Assembly (NCBI RefSeq): GCF_050613185.1
Contig: NZ_CP192511.1
Span: forward strand, 1,860,001 to 1,924,000
Source: Chelonobacter sp050613185
Lineage (GTDB): Bacteria; Pseudomonadota; Gammaproteobacteria; Enterobacterales; Pasteurellaceae
Direction: 5' to 3'
Length of the DNA stretch: 64,000 bases
This document shows positions 43,728-52,472 of this stretch, in pieces. The notes below the pieces were generated by a model. The model had not been told where the DNA came from. It saw only the letters and a program-made list of their open reading frames with translations, and searched no databases. The position numbers and the translations under genes are program-made. Numbering within the stretch: the stretch's first letter is position 1; each line of letters begins with the position of its first letter.

Positions 43728-44588
43728 ATGGCAAATATTATTAATGCAATCATTAATTTAGTTAGAGAACCACAATTTAGATTGCGTGAATATGCAACAG
43801 GTCGAAATCGTGCAAATAACATGGGTGAATCTTTAGAAGAATATATTAAAGATTTATTTGCTGATACGGTAAATGAAAATAACGAACAGATAAGAACTGA
43901 AAAAATTTCTTCAACTTTCAGTTACTTAGGTAATCAGAATAATCCTCCAGATATGATTTTAAAGCAAGGTGATGCAATTGAAGTGAAAAAAATTGAGTTG
44001 CCTAATTCGAGTCTAGCGTTAAATAGTAGTTATCCAAAAGCAAAACTATTTTCTTCAAATCCAATGCTTAAGAAAGCTTGTCGTGAATGTGATGGTGGTA
44101 ATTGGATTGAAAAAGATATGATTTATAGCGTTGGTGTAGTTGATAATGATAAATTAACCTCTTTATGTTTCGTTTATGGTGATGATTATTGTGCTACACA
44201 AGATGTTTATGAACAAATTAAAATGTATATAAAAAAAGGGATCACTCAAATTGAAGATGTTGAATTTTCTGAAACTAAGGAATTAGGTCGAGTAAATAAA
44301 GTTGATCCATTAGGAATTACCTATCTAAGAATTAGAGGTATGTGGGGGATTGAAAATCCATTTACGGTTTTTAATTATATTTATACTAGGAATCCTAATT
44401 GCTCCTTTAATTTTATGGCAATTATTAATGATGAGAAGTTCAATTCATTGGAAAATAAATCTGATTTACTTTCTAACGTGGAGAAAAATGATTCATTGGT
44501 TATTAATGATATTAAGATTAAAGACCCTAATAATCCAGCTAAACTAAAAAATGCAAAGCTAATTACCTTTTCATATAGTGAGGCATGA
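43728..44588 (+). CDS. Type II restriction endonuclease, NgoPII family (predicted GGCC)
   Basis: A 286-residue nuclease close in pattern to R.NgoPII: 'NRANNMGESLEEYIKDLFA', 'FSYLGNQNNPPDMILKQGDAIEVKKIE', 'DPLGITYLRIRGMWGIENPF'. The PD-ExK active site is visible as Asp75 and Glu85-Val-Lys87. Known NgoPII-type enzymes cut GGCC, so that target is inferred here. The ATG at 43728 has GGAG six bases before it; the ATG at 43716 is less likely. Codons are much richer in A/T than in neighbours and no uptake signal is present, both signs of recent transfer. It overlaps the methyltransferase gene by 4 bases. Confidence 0.88.
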   Translation: MANIINAIINLVREPQFRLREYATGRNRANNMGESLEEYIKDLFADTVNENNEQIRTEKISSTFSYLGNQNNPPDMILKQGDAIEVKKIELPNSSLALNSSYPKAKLFSSNPMLKKACRECDGGNWIEKDMIYSVGVVDNDKLTSLCFVYGDDYCATQDVYEQIKMYIKKGITQIEDVEFSETKELGRVNKVDPLGITYLRIRGMWGIENPFTVFNYIYTRNPNCSFNFMAIINDEKFNSLENKSDLLSNVEKNDSLVINDIKIKDPNNPAKLKNAKLITFSYSEA

Positions 44589-45565
44589 TGAATATTGTTA
44601 GTTTATTTTCAGGAGCAGGTGGTTTAGATTTAGGCTTTGAGCAGGCAGGATTTAAAATTATCTTTGCAAATGAGTATGATAAAACAATTTGGGCTACTTA
44701 TAAGAAAAACCATTCAGCTTATTTAGATACCCGAGATATTAGAAAAATATTATCAAATGATATTCCAGATTGTGATGGAATTATTGGAGGACCACCCTGT
44801 CAATCTTGGTCTGAAGCAGGATCATTGAAAGGCATTAATGATCTTCGAGGACAGTTATTTTTTGATTACATTCGTATCATTCGAGAAAAACAACCTAAAT
44901 TTTTTCTAGCTGAAAATGTAGTTGGAATGATGTCTAAAAGGCATGAAGAGGCAGTTGAGACTATCAAAAAGATGTTTATTGACTGCGGGTATAATCTTAC
45001 GGTTAATTTAGTCAATGTATCTGATTATGGCATTCCACAAGATAGAAAACGTGTTTTTTACATTGGGATAAGAAAAGATTTGGATAAGGATTTCAAATTC
45101 CCAGTTAATACATCAGTAAAAAGAACATTGAAAGATAGTATTTTTGATTTAAAGGATAGTGCTAAACCAGCACGAATCAAAAATAAAGCTAATCGAAATT
45201 TAGAAATATTAAATCATGAGTATTTTGAAGGTGGATTCTCGACTATTTTTATGAGCAGAAATAGGGTTCGTCAATGGGAAGAGTTTGGTTTTACGGTTCA
45301 GGCTAGTGGACGACAAGCACAATTACACCCACAAGCACCAATAATGCCTAAGATCGATAAAAATAAGCATATTTTTGCTGAAGGATATGAATATTTGTAT
45401 CGAAGAATGACTGTTCGTGAATGCGCGAGAATTCAAACATTCCCAGATGATTTTGAATTCATTTATGATAGTGTAGATACTGGTTATAAAATGGTGGGCA
45501 ATGCTGTTCCAGTTGAAATGGCAAAAATTATTGCAAGTAGTATAAAAGAGCAAATTTTTCTATGA
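44585..45565 (+). CDS. Cytosine-5 DNA methyltransferase, M.HaeIII-like
   Basis: A 326-residue m5C methyltransferase. Motif I 'LFSGAGGLDLGFEQAG', motif IV 'GGPPCQSW' with catalytic Cys72, motif VI 'AENVVG', motif VIII 'PQDRKRVFYIG', motif IX 'RRMTVRECARIQTFPDDF' and motif X 'GYKMVGNAVPVEMA' are in order. The target-recognition stretch 'FEGGFSTIFMSRNRVRQWEEFGFTVQASGRQAQLHPQAP' in part mirrors M.HaeIII, so GGCC methylation is predicted. It should protect host DNA from the upstream nuclease. ATGATG gives two possible starts. Its TGA overlaps the ruvC ATG. Confidence 0.93.
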   Translation: MMNIVSLFSGAGGLDLGFEQAGFKIIFANEYDKTIWATYKKNHSAYLDTRDIRKILSNDIPDCDGIIGGPPCQSWSEAGSLKGINDLRGQLFFDYIRIIREKQPKFFLAENVVGMMSKRHEEAVETIKKMFIDCGYNLTVNLVNVSDYGIPQDRKRVFYIGIRKDLDKDFKFPVNTSVKRTLKDSIFDLKDSAKPARIKNKANRNLEILNHEYFEGGFSTIFMSRNRVRQWEEFGFTVQASGRQAQLHPQAPIMPKIDKNKHIFAEGYEYLYRRMTVRECARIQTFPDDFEFIYDSVDTGYKMVGNAVPVEMAKIIASSIKEQIFL

Positions 45566-46140
45566 CAATCATTCTAGGTATTGACCCCGGCTCGCGTGTT
45601 ACAGGCTACGGCGTGATTCGGCAGAACGGGCGTAAGTTGGAATACCTCGGCAGTGGGGCGATTCGTACCGCAGTTGAGGATTTGCCGCTCCGTTTAAAGC
45701 GGATCTATGCCGGTGTGAGTGAGATTATCACCCAGTTTCAGCCGGACATGTTTGCGATAGAGCAGGTGTTTATGGCGAAAAACCCCGATTCCGCTTTGAA
45801 ATTGGGGCAGGCGCGCGGGGTGGCGATAGTCTGCGCCACCAATTTTGATCTGCCGGTGTTTGAGTATGCGGCGCGTTTGGTGAAACAAACGGTGGTCGGC
45901 AGCGGGGCGGCGGACAAAGTGCAAGTGCAGCATATGGTCACTCGGATTTTAAACCTGTCGGCACAGCCGCAAGCCGATGCCGCCGATGCGTTGGCGATTG
46001 CGATCACCCACGCCCACAGTTTGCAGCATTCCCTCCAAATCGGCAAAACCGCCAGCACCGCACTTCAAGCTGAAAAGTGCGGTTTGAGTCTGAAAGCCCG
46101 TTACAGCCGCGGACGTTTTCGCTTAAAAGCTGAAAAATAA
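45562..46140 (+). CDS. ruvC: Holliday junction resolvase RuvC
   Basis: A 192-residue nuclease that cuts Holliday junctions. The start 'ILGIDPGSRVTGYG' carries the first catalytic Asp; Glu in 'FAIEQVFM' and late 'ADAADALAIAITHAH' supply others. Its ATG lies within the methyltransferase stop (ATGA), so its translation now depends on or is coupled to the inserted pair. The only ribosome-like site (AAAGAG) is inside the methyltransferase gene. An inverted pair of uptake signals is embedded in the coding region near 46058-46084. Confidence 0.96.
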   Translation: MTIILGIDPGSRVTGYGVIRQNGRKLEYLGSGAIRTAVEDLPLRLKRIYAGVSEIITQFQPDMFAIEQVFMAKNPDSALKLGQARGVAIVCATNFDLPVFEYAARLVKQTVVGSGAADKVQVQHMVTRILNLSAQPQADAADALAIAITHAHSLQHSLQIGKTASTALQAEKCGLSLKARYSRGRFRLKAEK

Positions 46141-46203
46141 CTGGTTATTTATACAGTTTTATTTTATGCTATGCCACATCATACGAATTAAAGAGACATC
46201 ATT

Positions 46204-46815
46204 ATGATCGGACGTCTACACGGCACATTATTGGAAAAACAACCGCCTGAAATTTTGCTTGATGTGCAAGGCGTTGGCTATGAGTTGCTACTGCCGATGA
46301 CCAGTTTTTACCACTTGCCGGAAGTCAATCAAAGCGCAACCCTGTTCACCCATTTGGTGGTGCGCGAAGATGCGCATTTATTGTTCGGCTTTGCCAGCAA
46401 GCAAGACCGCACTTTGTTCCGTGAACTGATTAAAACCAACGGCGTCGGGCCAAAACTGGCGTTGGCGATTTTGTCGGCAATGTCGGTCGATGAGTTCGTT
46501 TTTGCGATTGAACGCGAGGAATTATCCAAATTGGTGAAAATTCCCGGGGTCGGTAAAAAAACGGCTGAACGGTTATTGGTTGAATTAAAAGGCAAATTTG
46601 CCAATGTCAAAAAAGCCGATTTCTTTGTGCAGCTGCCGGGCGGCAGCCGTCACGAATTGGATTCGAGCGCACCGAATTATGAAGATGATGCGGTGGCGGC
46701 GTTGGTGGCACTGGGCTATAAACCGCTTGATGCGGAAAAAATGGTGAAGCGGATCGCGAAACCGGAATTCACCAGCGAGCAGTTGATCCGTGAAGCGTTA
46801 AAAGCGGCGTTATAA
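46204..46815 (+). CDS. ruvA: Holliday junction branch-migration protein RuvA
   Basis: A 203-residue protein that binds four-way junctions as a tetramer. 'MIGRLHGTLLEKQPPEILLDVQGVGYEL' is the family start; helix-hairpin-helix motifs lie in 'TNGVGPKLALAILS' and 'IPGVGKKTAERLLVELKGK'. The C-terminal domain contacts RuvB. AAAGAGAC precedes the ATG. Confidence 0.97.
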   Translation: MIGRLHGTLLEKQPPEILLDVQGVGYELLLPMTSFYHLPEVNQSATLFTHLVVREDAHLLFGFASKQDRTLFRELIKTNGVGPKLALAILSAMSVDEFVFAIEREELSKLVKIPGVGKKTAERLLVELKGKFANVKKADFFVQLPGGSRHELDSSAPNYEDDAVAALVALGYKPLDAEKMVKRIAKPEFTSEQLIREALKAAL

Positions 46816-46833
46816 ATAGGGTAAAAGAGCGGT

Positions 46834-47841
46834 ATGATTGAAGCAGATCGGATTATCAGCGCAAGCGAAATCGGCGAAGAAGATGTATTGGATCGCGCGA
46901 TTCGCCCCAAATTGCTGAAAGATTATGTCGGGCAGCAAGCGGTGCGTGAGCAGATGGATATTTTTATTCGGGCGGCGAAATTGCGCCAAGACGCGCTCGA
47001 CCATCTGTTGATTTTCGGCCCGCCGGGTTTGGGTAAAACCACGCTTGCCAATATTATCGCCAATGAAATGGGGGTGAATATCCGCACCACTTCCGGCCCG
47101 GTATTGGAAAAAGCCGGTGATTTGGCGGCAATGTTGACCAATCTGGAAGCGCATGATGTGCTGTTTATTGATGAAATTCATCGTCTCTCACCGGCGATTG
47201 AAGAAGTACTGTATCCGGCAATGGAAGATTACCAACTGGATATTATGATCGGCGAAGGCCCTGCGGCGCGTTCGATTAAACTGGATTTACCGCCGTTTAC
47301 CCTTGTCGGCGCAACCACGCGCGCCGGTTCATTGACTTCCCCGCTGCGCGATCGTTTCGGGATTGTGCAGCGCTTGGAATTTTATTCGGTTAAAGATTTG
47401 ACTTCAATCGTGGCTCGCAGTGCCAACTGCTTAAACCTGCACATCGTTGAAGGGGCGGCATTGGAAATTGCCCGTCGCTCACGCGGCACGCCGCGTATTG
47501 CCAACCGTTTGCTGCGTCGCGTACGTGATTATGCCGATGTGAAAAATAACGGTTTAATCAGTATCGAAATCGCTCAAGCGGCATTGAAAATGTTGGATAT
47601 TGACGCTAAAGGCTTTGATTACATGGATCGCAAATTGTTAAGTGCGGTGGTGGAGCGGTTTGACGGCGGACCTGTCGGTTTGGATAGTCTGGCGGCGGCA
47701 ATCGGTGAAGAACGGGAAACCATTGAAGATGTGCTAGAGCCGTATTTGATTCAGCAGGGGTATTTGCAGCGTACTCCGCGCGGACGGATTGCGACGTCAA
47801 AAACCTATCTGCATCTCGGACTGGATACAGATAAGGCTTAG
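46834..47841 (+). CDS. ruvB: Holliday junction helicase RuvB
   Basis: A 335-residue AAA+ motor for branch migration. Walker A GPPGLGKTT (near residue 63), Walker B LFIDEIH, 'GATTRAGSLTSPLRDRFGI' (sensor and arginine region) and the C-terminal winged helix ('YLQRTPRGRIATSKTYLHLG') are present. It starts 18 bases after ruvA. Confidence 0.97.
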   Translation: MIEADRIISASEIGEEDVLDRAIRPKLLKDYVGQQAVREQMDIFIRAAKLRQDALDHLLIFGPPGLGKTTLANIIANEMGVNIRTTSGPVLEKAGDLAAMLTNLEAHDVLFIDEIHRLSPAIEEVLYPAMEDYQLDIMIGEGPAARSIKLDLPPFTLVGATTRAGSLTSPLRDRFGIVQRLEFYSVKDLTSIVARSANCLNLHIVEGAALEIARRSRGTPRIANRLLRRVRDYADVKNNGLISIEIAQAALKMLDIDAKGFDYMDRKLLSAVVERFDGGPVGLDSLAAAIGEERETIEDVLEPYLIQQGYLQRTPRGRIATSKTYLHLGLDTDKA

Positions 47842-47854
47842 CCGTTAAAAATCA

Positions 47855-48175
47855 TTAAGGTTGCAGTTGTTGTTTCTTGATGTTGTTGAGGGCAACTAAA
47901 CCTTTATCACAACTTTTAATTTGCACTTCGCGTTCTAAAGCCAAGATTTGTTTTTTGCTTTGTGACAATTTGCTTTTAATGTTGGCAAATTGGGTATGGG
48001 TTCCCGGTTGTTTTTCCGCTTCTTTGATCAATTGTTCTGTTTCGCTGAAAAGTTGATTACATTGTTGAGGGATACTGCCAGCTTCAATAATTTGATTTTT
48101 TGTCGTTGTGGTATTGGCGGATACACCGATACTAAACAATGCGATACTTGCAGTGAACAGAAATTTTTTGAACAT
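47855..48175 (-). CDS. Small exported protein, DUF5339-like
   Basis: A 106-residue protein with a Sec signal ('FLFTASIALFSIGVSA') and a mature helical part with two Cys ('IPQQCNQLF..IKSCDKGLVALNNIKK'), resembling small DUF5339 proteins of Haemophilus. Function is unknown. The frame reaches 48295, but the ATG at 48175 has AAAGGGC upstream and gives a proper signal peptide. It converges with ruvB. Confidence 0.65.
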   Translation of the reverse strand: MFKKFLFTASIALFSIGVSANTTTTKNQIIEAGSIPQQCNQLFSETEQLIKEAEKQPGTHTQFANIKSKLSQSKKQILALEREVQIKSCDKGLVALNNIKKQQLQP

Positions 48176-48699
48176 TTTTTGCCCTTTTCTCAGTGAGAAT
48201 ATAAAAAATAACGCAATAAAACAGAGTTTATTTTTTGGTTTGTTGCTATGCGTTGAACGAGAATATTTCTTAATTATAAAAACCTTCCACAACATAGCAA
48301 AACAGGATAAAAATGTCTATAAAATCAGCGTAAAAATTTGTGAAAGAGGCGTAATAACCAACTTTATTAATCGGGTATGCGTATAAAAAATAGCAATAAT
48401 TTCAAAAAATTGATTTGTATCATAATGGCATTTTAGACGAAGATCGCATTTTTTGAGATATCTCCCAAAATGTAGCGGAAAAAGTAAATTTTATGTTTTT
48501 AATGCGTGAATTACAGAGTATCATAAGCGGGAAGGAATCGGGCTTTTTTGAAGATTTATCTAAATGTGTTGTTATAAGCCGTTTAGATAAGTGTTTGGGA
48601 AGGCCGATTTTATGACATCGGTATATTATTTGGTGTCAATGGGGTGATTACAAAAGTAATCAATGTCAGAGGAACTTGTAGTATATACAAGGAGTTGAG
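48176..48699. other. Intergenic region upstream of cydA
   Basis: A 524-base A/T-rich gap between the divergent small exported gene and cydA. It contains an FNR-like site at 48410-48423. A 92-residue frame on the plus strand lacks a ribosome site and resembles nothing. I see no RNA gene. Confidence 0.5.
48410..48423. promoter_or_regulatory. FNR-like site before cydAB
   Basis: TTGATTTGTATCAT matches TTGAT-N4-ATCAA with one mismatch, 277 bases before cydA. Control of cytochrome bd by oxygen sensors (FNR, ArcA) is established in enterics. The distance is long for a simple promoter site. Confidence 0.5.
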
Positions 48700-50250
48700 A
48701 TGTTAGATATTGTTGAACTCTCGAGATTGCAGTTTGCATTAACTGCTCTGTATCACTTTTTGTTCGTACCGCTCACATTAGGACTTTCCTTTATTCTTGT
48801 GATTATGGAAACCCTGTATGTCGTGACCGGCAAAGAAGTGTACAAAGATATGACCAAATTCTGGGGTAAATTATTTGGTATTAACTTTGCGTTAGGGGTA
48901 ACAACCGGGATTACAATGGAATTCCAGTTTGGTACCAACTGGTCATATTATTCGCATTATGTCGGCGACATCTTCGGTGCGCCTTTGGCTATTGAAGCAT
49001 TATTAGCCTTCTTTATGGAATCGACTTTCGTCGGGTTGTTCTTCTTTGGTTGGGACAGACTCTCTAAAGGCAAACACTTGATGGCGACTTATTTAGTGGC
49101 ATTCGGTTCTAACTTATCCGCCATGTGGATTTTGGTGGCGAATGGCTGGATGCAGAATCCGATTGGTTCCGAATTTAATTTCGAAACCATGCGAATGGAA
49201 ATGACCAGCTTTATGGATTTATGGCTGAACCCGGTCGCACAAAGTAAATTCTTACATACCTTATCTGCAGGTTATGTTTGCGGTGCGATTTTCGTGCTCT
49301 CCATCAGTTCTTACTACATTCTGAAAGGTCGCGATTTAGGCTTTGCCAAACGCTCGTTTTCAGTGGCCTCTTCTTTCGGCATGATTGCGATTATTGCGGT
49401 ATTGTTGATGGGAGATGAATCCGGTTATGAAATCGGACAAGCGCAACCGGTCAAACTGGCGGCAATGGAAGGCGAGTGGCATACTGCGCCGGCGCCGGCA
49501 GATTGGAATATGGTGATTATTCCGAACGAAGCCGAAATGAAGAATGATTTCGCGATTCAAATTCCTTACGCCGCCGGGATCATCGCAACCCGCTCTTTAA
49601 CCAAAGAAATCACCGGGTTGACAGAACTGCGTGAAATCAATGTACAGCGCGTGCGTAACGGGATCATCTCTTACGGCTTGTTACAAAAATTGCGGAACGG
49701 TACGGCAACGGAAGAAGATAAAGAACTGTTCAAGGTTTACCAAAAAGATCTTGGTTTCGGCTTATTGTTAAAACCTTACACAGACAATGTATTGGATGCG
49801 ACGGAAGAACAAATTCAACAAGCTGCTAGCGATACGATTCCGAAAGTCGGTCCGACCTTCTGGTCATTCCGCGTGATGATGTTTGCCGGTGGTTTGATGT
49901 TATTGTTGTTGATTGGCGCATTTGCGCAAACCGCACGTAAAACGATTGGCAATAGCCCGTTATTGTTAAAAGGATTGCTGTACGGTTTACCATTGCCGTG
50001 GATTGCGATTGAAAGCGGTTGGTTCTTGGCGGAATATGGTCGTCAGCCATGGGCTATTTATGAAGTGTTACCGGTCGGTGTGGCAAACTCTGCCCTAACA
50101 ACAGGTGATTTGTGGTTCTCAATCGGTTTAATCTGTGCGTTGTACACGATTTTCCTGATTGCAGAAATGTATCTGATGTTCAAATACGGACGTTTGGGCC
50201 CAAGCTCATTAAAAACCGGCCGTTATCATTTTGAACAAACAGCGAAATAA
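48700..50250 (+). CDS. cydA: Cytochrome bd ubiquinol oxidase subunit I
   Basis: A 516-residue membrane subunit that carries hemes b558, b595 and d. 'LSRLQFALTALYHFLFVPLTLGLSF' holds His19-type ligand region; 'FQFGTNWSYYSHYVGDIFGAPLAIE' and the Q-loop 'EMKNDFAIQIPYAAGIIATRSL' follow; 'GRQPWAIYEVLP' is near the end. It reduces oxygen at low oxygen tension. AAGGAG precedes the ATG. cydB, cydX and ybgE follow. Confidence 0.97.
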   Translation: MLDIVELSRLQFALTALYHFLFVPLTLGLSFILVIMETLYVVTGKEVYKDMTKFWGKLFGINFALGVTTGITMEFQFGTNWSYYSHYVGDIFGAPLAIEALLAFFMESTFVGLFFFGWDRLSKGKHLMATYLVAFGSNLSAMWILVANGWMQNPIGSEFNFETMRMEMTSFMDLWLNPVAQSKFLHTLSAGYVCGAIFVLSISSYYILKGRDLGFAKRSFSVASSFGMIAIIAVLLMGDESGYEIGQAQPVKLAAMEGEWHTAPAPADWNMVIIPNEAEMKNDFAIQIPYAAGIIATRSLTKEITGLTELREINVQRVRNGIISYGLLQKLRNGTATEEDKELFKVYQKDLGFGLLLKPYTDNVLDATEEQIQQAASDTIPKVGPTFWSFRVMMFAGGLMLLLLIGAFAQTARKTIGNSPLLLKGLLYGLPLPWIAIESGWFLAEYGRQPWAIYEVLPVGVANSALTTGDLWFSIGLICALYTIFLIAEMYLMFKYGRLGPSSLKTGRYHFEQTAK

Positions 50251-50264
50251 GTAGGAGCCTAATC

Positions 50265-51401
50265 ATGATTGACTACGAAATTCTACGCTTTATTTGGTGG
50301 CTGCTTGTTGGGGTTCTGCTTCTCGGCTTTGCAGTGACTGATGGCTTTGATATGGGCGTATTAACCTTATTGCCGTTTGCCGGTAAAAAAGAGGTTGAAA
50401 AACGCATTATGATCAACTCGATTGCTCCGCATTGGGACGGTAACCAAGTATGGTTGTTGACCGCCGGCGGTGCGATGTTTGCCGCCTGGCCGATTGTTTA
50501 CGCAACCTCTTTCTCCGGTTTCTATATCGCGATGATTTTGGTGTTGGCCGCATTATTTTTCCGTCCGGTCGGATTGGAATATCGCGCTAAAATTGAAAAT
50601 CCGAAATGGCGCACCGCTTGGGATTGGGGCTTGTTTGTCAGTGGCTTTGCCCCGTCATTGGTGTTCGGCGTGGCATTTGGTAACCTGCTGCAAGGCGTAC
50701 CGTTTGAATTCAACGATATCCTGCAAGTGAAATATACCGGTTCATTCTTTGAATTGCTCAATCCGTTTGCGCTACTGTGCGGTTTGGTCAGCTTGTCAAT
50801 GTTGACGACACAAGGGGCTGCATGGTTACAAATGAAAACCACGGCGGAATTGCGTGATCGCGCTCGCGTTATCACTCAAGTCGGCGCATTTGCAACCGTC
50901 ATCACTTTTGTGCTTGCAGGGGTGTGGCTGTTGTTCAAAGACGGTTATGTTGTCACCGGCGTAATTGATAAGAACGCTCCTTCTACCCCGTTGGGCAAAG
51001 AAGTGATTTTGGAAACCGGTGCGTGGTTCAATAATTTCAAAGAAATGCCCGTGCTATGGCTGTTGCCGATTTTGGCGGTCGCCGGTGGGTTATTGAATAT
51101 CGTGTTTTCTAAAGCCAACCGTTCCGGATTTGCATTCTTGTTCTCGTCATTGACGATGGCCGGTGTGATTTTCACGTTCGGGGTATCGATGTTCCCGTTC
51201 ATTATGCCGTCAATCACACATCCGAATACCAGCTTGTTGATGTGGGATTCAACTTCAAGTCACTTAACCCTGATGATTATGTTTGGTCTGACTTTAATCT
51301 TTGTGGTTATATTACTGGCTTACACCATTTGGGCATATGCCAAAATGTTCGGACGTATCGACAGTGACTTTATCGAAGAAAATAAAAACTCACTATACTA
51401 A
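50265..51401 (+). CDS. cydB: Cytochrome bd ubiquinol oxidase subunit II
   Basis: A 378-residue partner of CydA with about eight helices. 'LRFIWWLLVGVLLLGFAVTDGFDMGVLTLLPF', 'APHWDGNQVWLLTAGGAMFAAWP' and the C-terminal 'SSHLTLMIMFGLTLIFVVILLAYTIWAY' are characteristic in part. It starts 14 bases after cydA with TAGGAG before it. Confidence 0.97.
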   Translation: MIDYEILRFIWWLLVGVLLLGFAVTDGFDMGVLTLLPFAGKKEVEKRIMINSIAPHWDGNQVWLLTAGGAMFAAWPIVYATSFSGFYIAMILVLAALFFRPVGLEYRAKIENPKWRTAWDWGLFVSGFAPSLVFGVAFGNLLQGVPFEFNDILQVKYTGSFFELLNPFALLCGLVSLSMLTTQGAAWLQMKTTAELRDRARVITQVGAFATVITFVLAGVWLLFKDGYVVTGVIDKNAPSTPLGKEVILETGAWFNNFKEMPVLWLLPILAVAGGLLNIVFSKANRSGFAFLFSSLTMAGVIFTFGVSMFPFIMPSITHPNTSLLMWDSTSSHLTLMIMFGLTLIFVVILLAYTIWAYAKMFGRIDSDFIEENKNSLY

Positions 51402-51416
51402 CAAAGAGGAAGAATT

Positions 51417-51515
51417 ATGTTTTATGTAGCTTGGGTTTTAGGCGTATTATTAGCGGTTTTCTTTGCGGCGATTGTAACAATCAGCATTGAAAAAACCGGC
51501 AAATTTGATGAGTAA
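51417..51515 (+). CDS. cydX: Cytochrome bd small subunit CydX
   Basis: A 32-residue single-helix protein (MFYVAWVLGVLLAVFFAAIV, then TISIEKTGKFDE). It matches CydX/YbgT, which stabilises the heme site of cytochrome bd. AAGAGGAAG precedes the ATG, 15 bases after the cydB stop. ybgE follows 2 bases later. Confidence 0.93.
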   Translation: MFYVAWVLGVLLAVFFAAIVTISIEKTGKFDE

Positions 51516-51517
51516 CT

Positions 51518-51805
51518 ATGATTGATAAACTCTATCAACTGGTAAATAAGGGCTCTTATCGAGCCCTTTCATTTATCTTGGCAATCGCACTGATGTTATC
51601 AATCTTTTTTCATGCGAAAAAATTTGCCTTGGCGTTAGGTGGCCCGTCTCCTTTATTTACCCTGTTTCTAATCTGGGGGACATCGATACTGTGGATTCAT
51701 GGGCTTGGATTGCAAATACGCAAAACGCGTTGGAAAGGTTTTTTTAATCCTTTCATCGGTTATTTGGCGGCGTTATTTGGGGCCATCTATATTTATTTTA
51801 TCTGA
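51518..51805 (+). CDS. ybgE: Cyd operon protein YbgE
   Basis: A 95-residue membrane protein with three hydrophobic helices ('ALSFILAIALMLSIFFH', 'LFTLFLIWGTSILWIHGLGL', 'FIGYLAALFGAIYIYFI'). The 'WIHGLGLQIRKTRWK' motif is typical of YbgE, the last gene of cyd operons. Function is not settled. Confidence 0.88.
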   Translation: MIDKLYQLVNKGSYRALSFILAIALMLSIFFHAKKFALALGGPSPLFTLFLIWGTSILWIHGLGLQIRKTRWKGFFNPFIGYLAALFGAIYIYFI

Positions 51806-51811
51806 ATCAGC

Positions 51812-51850
51812 AAAGTGCGGTAGGGGCAATCTGATCCCGTACCGCACTTT
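51812..51850 (+). terminator. Inverted uptake-signal pair after ybgE
   Basis: AAAGTGCGGTA and TACCGCACTTT are 11-base complementary arms around a GGGG..CCC inner stem, 6 bases after ybgE. It likely ends the cyd operon. Confidence 0.7.
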
Positions 51851-52039
51851 AATCATCTCTGTGTTATTTTATTATCTGATAATTATTTTCCGATATGAAA
51901 TAATTAATCGCAAGCCAGTGTTTTTATCTTTACCTCTTCTTGTCATTAAAAATATTCTTGTTAATTCGCTAGGCGATCACTAGACAAGTATCAAACTATT
52001 CTTGATAATAGCGGCTTTGGGATCATGTGGGATATCGTT

Positions 52040-52435
52040 ATGCAAAAGATACCAATCAGAGTTTATTACGAAGATACGGATGCCGGTGGTGTGGTTTATC
52101 ATGCGCGTTATCTCCATTTTTTTGAAAGAGCAAGAACGGAATTTTTGCGTAATCTGGGTTTTGAACAGCAGCAGCTATTACAACAGTTTCAGCTGGCATT
52201 TGTGGTGCGCAGTATGCAAATTGATTATCGTATTGCGGCTAAATTGGATGACTGTTTGACGGTTGAAACAACCGTCAGCCAAGTCAAGAAAGCAAGTATT
52301 ATTTTTGAGCAGAAATTATTCAAGCAAGATGAATTATTGTCAAACGCAACTGTCTTAGTTGCATCAGTTAATTTATCCAAAATGAAACCGGAGCCGATGC
52401 CTGAGACGATCAGAACGGCTTTGGGAGGCAAGTAA
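52040..52435 (+). CDS. ybgC: Acyl-CoA thioesterase YbgC
   Basis: A 131-residue hot-dog-fold thioesterase. 'IRVYYEDTDAGGVVYHARYLHFFERARTEFLRNLG' carries the catalytic Asp. It heads the tol-pal cluster as in E. coli. The frame also has an ATG at 52025. The start at 52040 gives the family length. Confidence 0.93.
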   Translation: MQKIPIRVYYEDTDAGGVVYHARYLHFFERARTEFLRNLGFEQQQLLQQFQLAFVVRSMQIDYRIAAKLDDCLTVETTVSQVKKASIIFEQKLFKQDELLSNATVLVASVNLSKMKPEPMPETIRTALGGK

Positions 52436-52472
52436 TTACAGTATTTTAGTATGGACTAATCGGGGTTTATTG

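Noticed and set aside
48108..48386. 92-residue plus-strand frame in the cydA upstream gap
   Set aside because: No ribosome site, overlaps the start of the small exported gene on the other strand, and composition is just A/T-rich noise.
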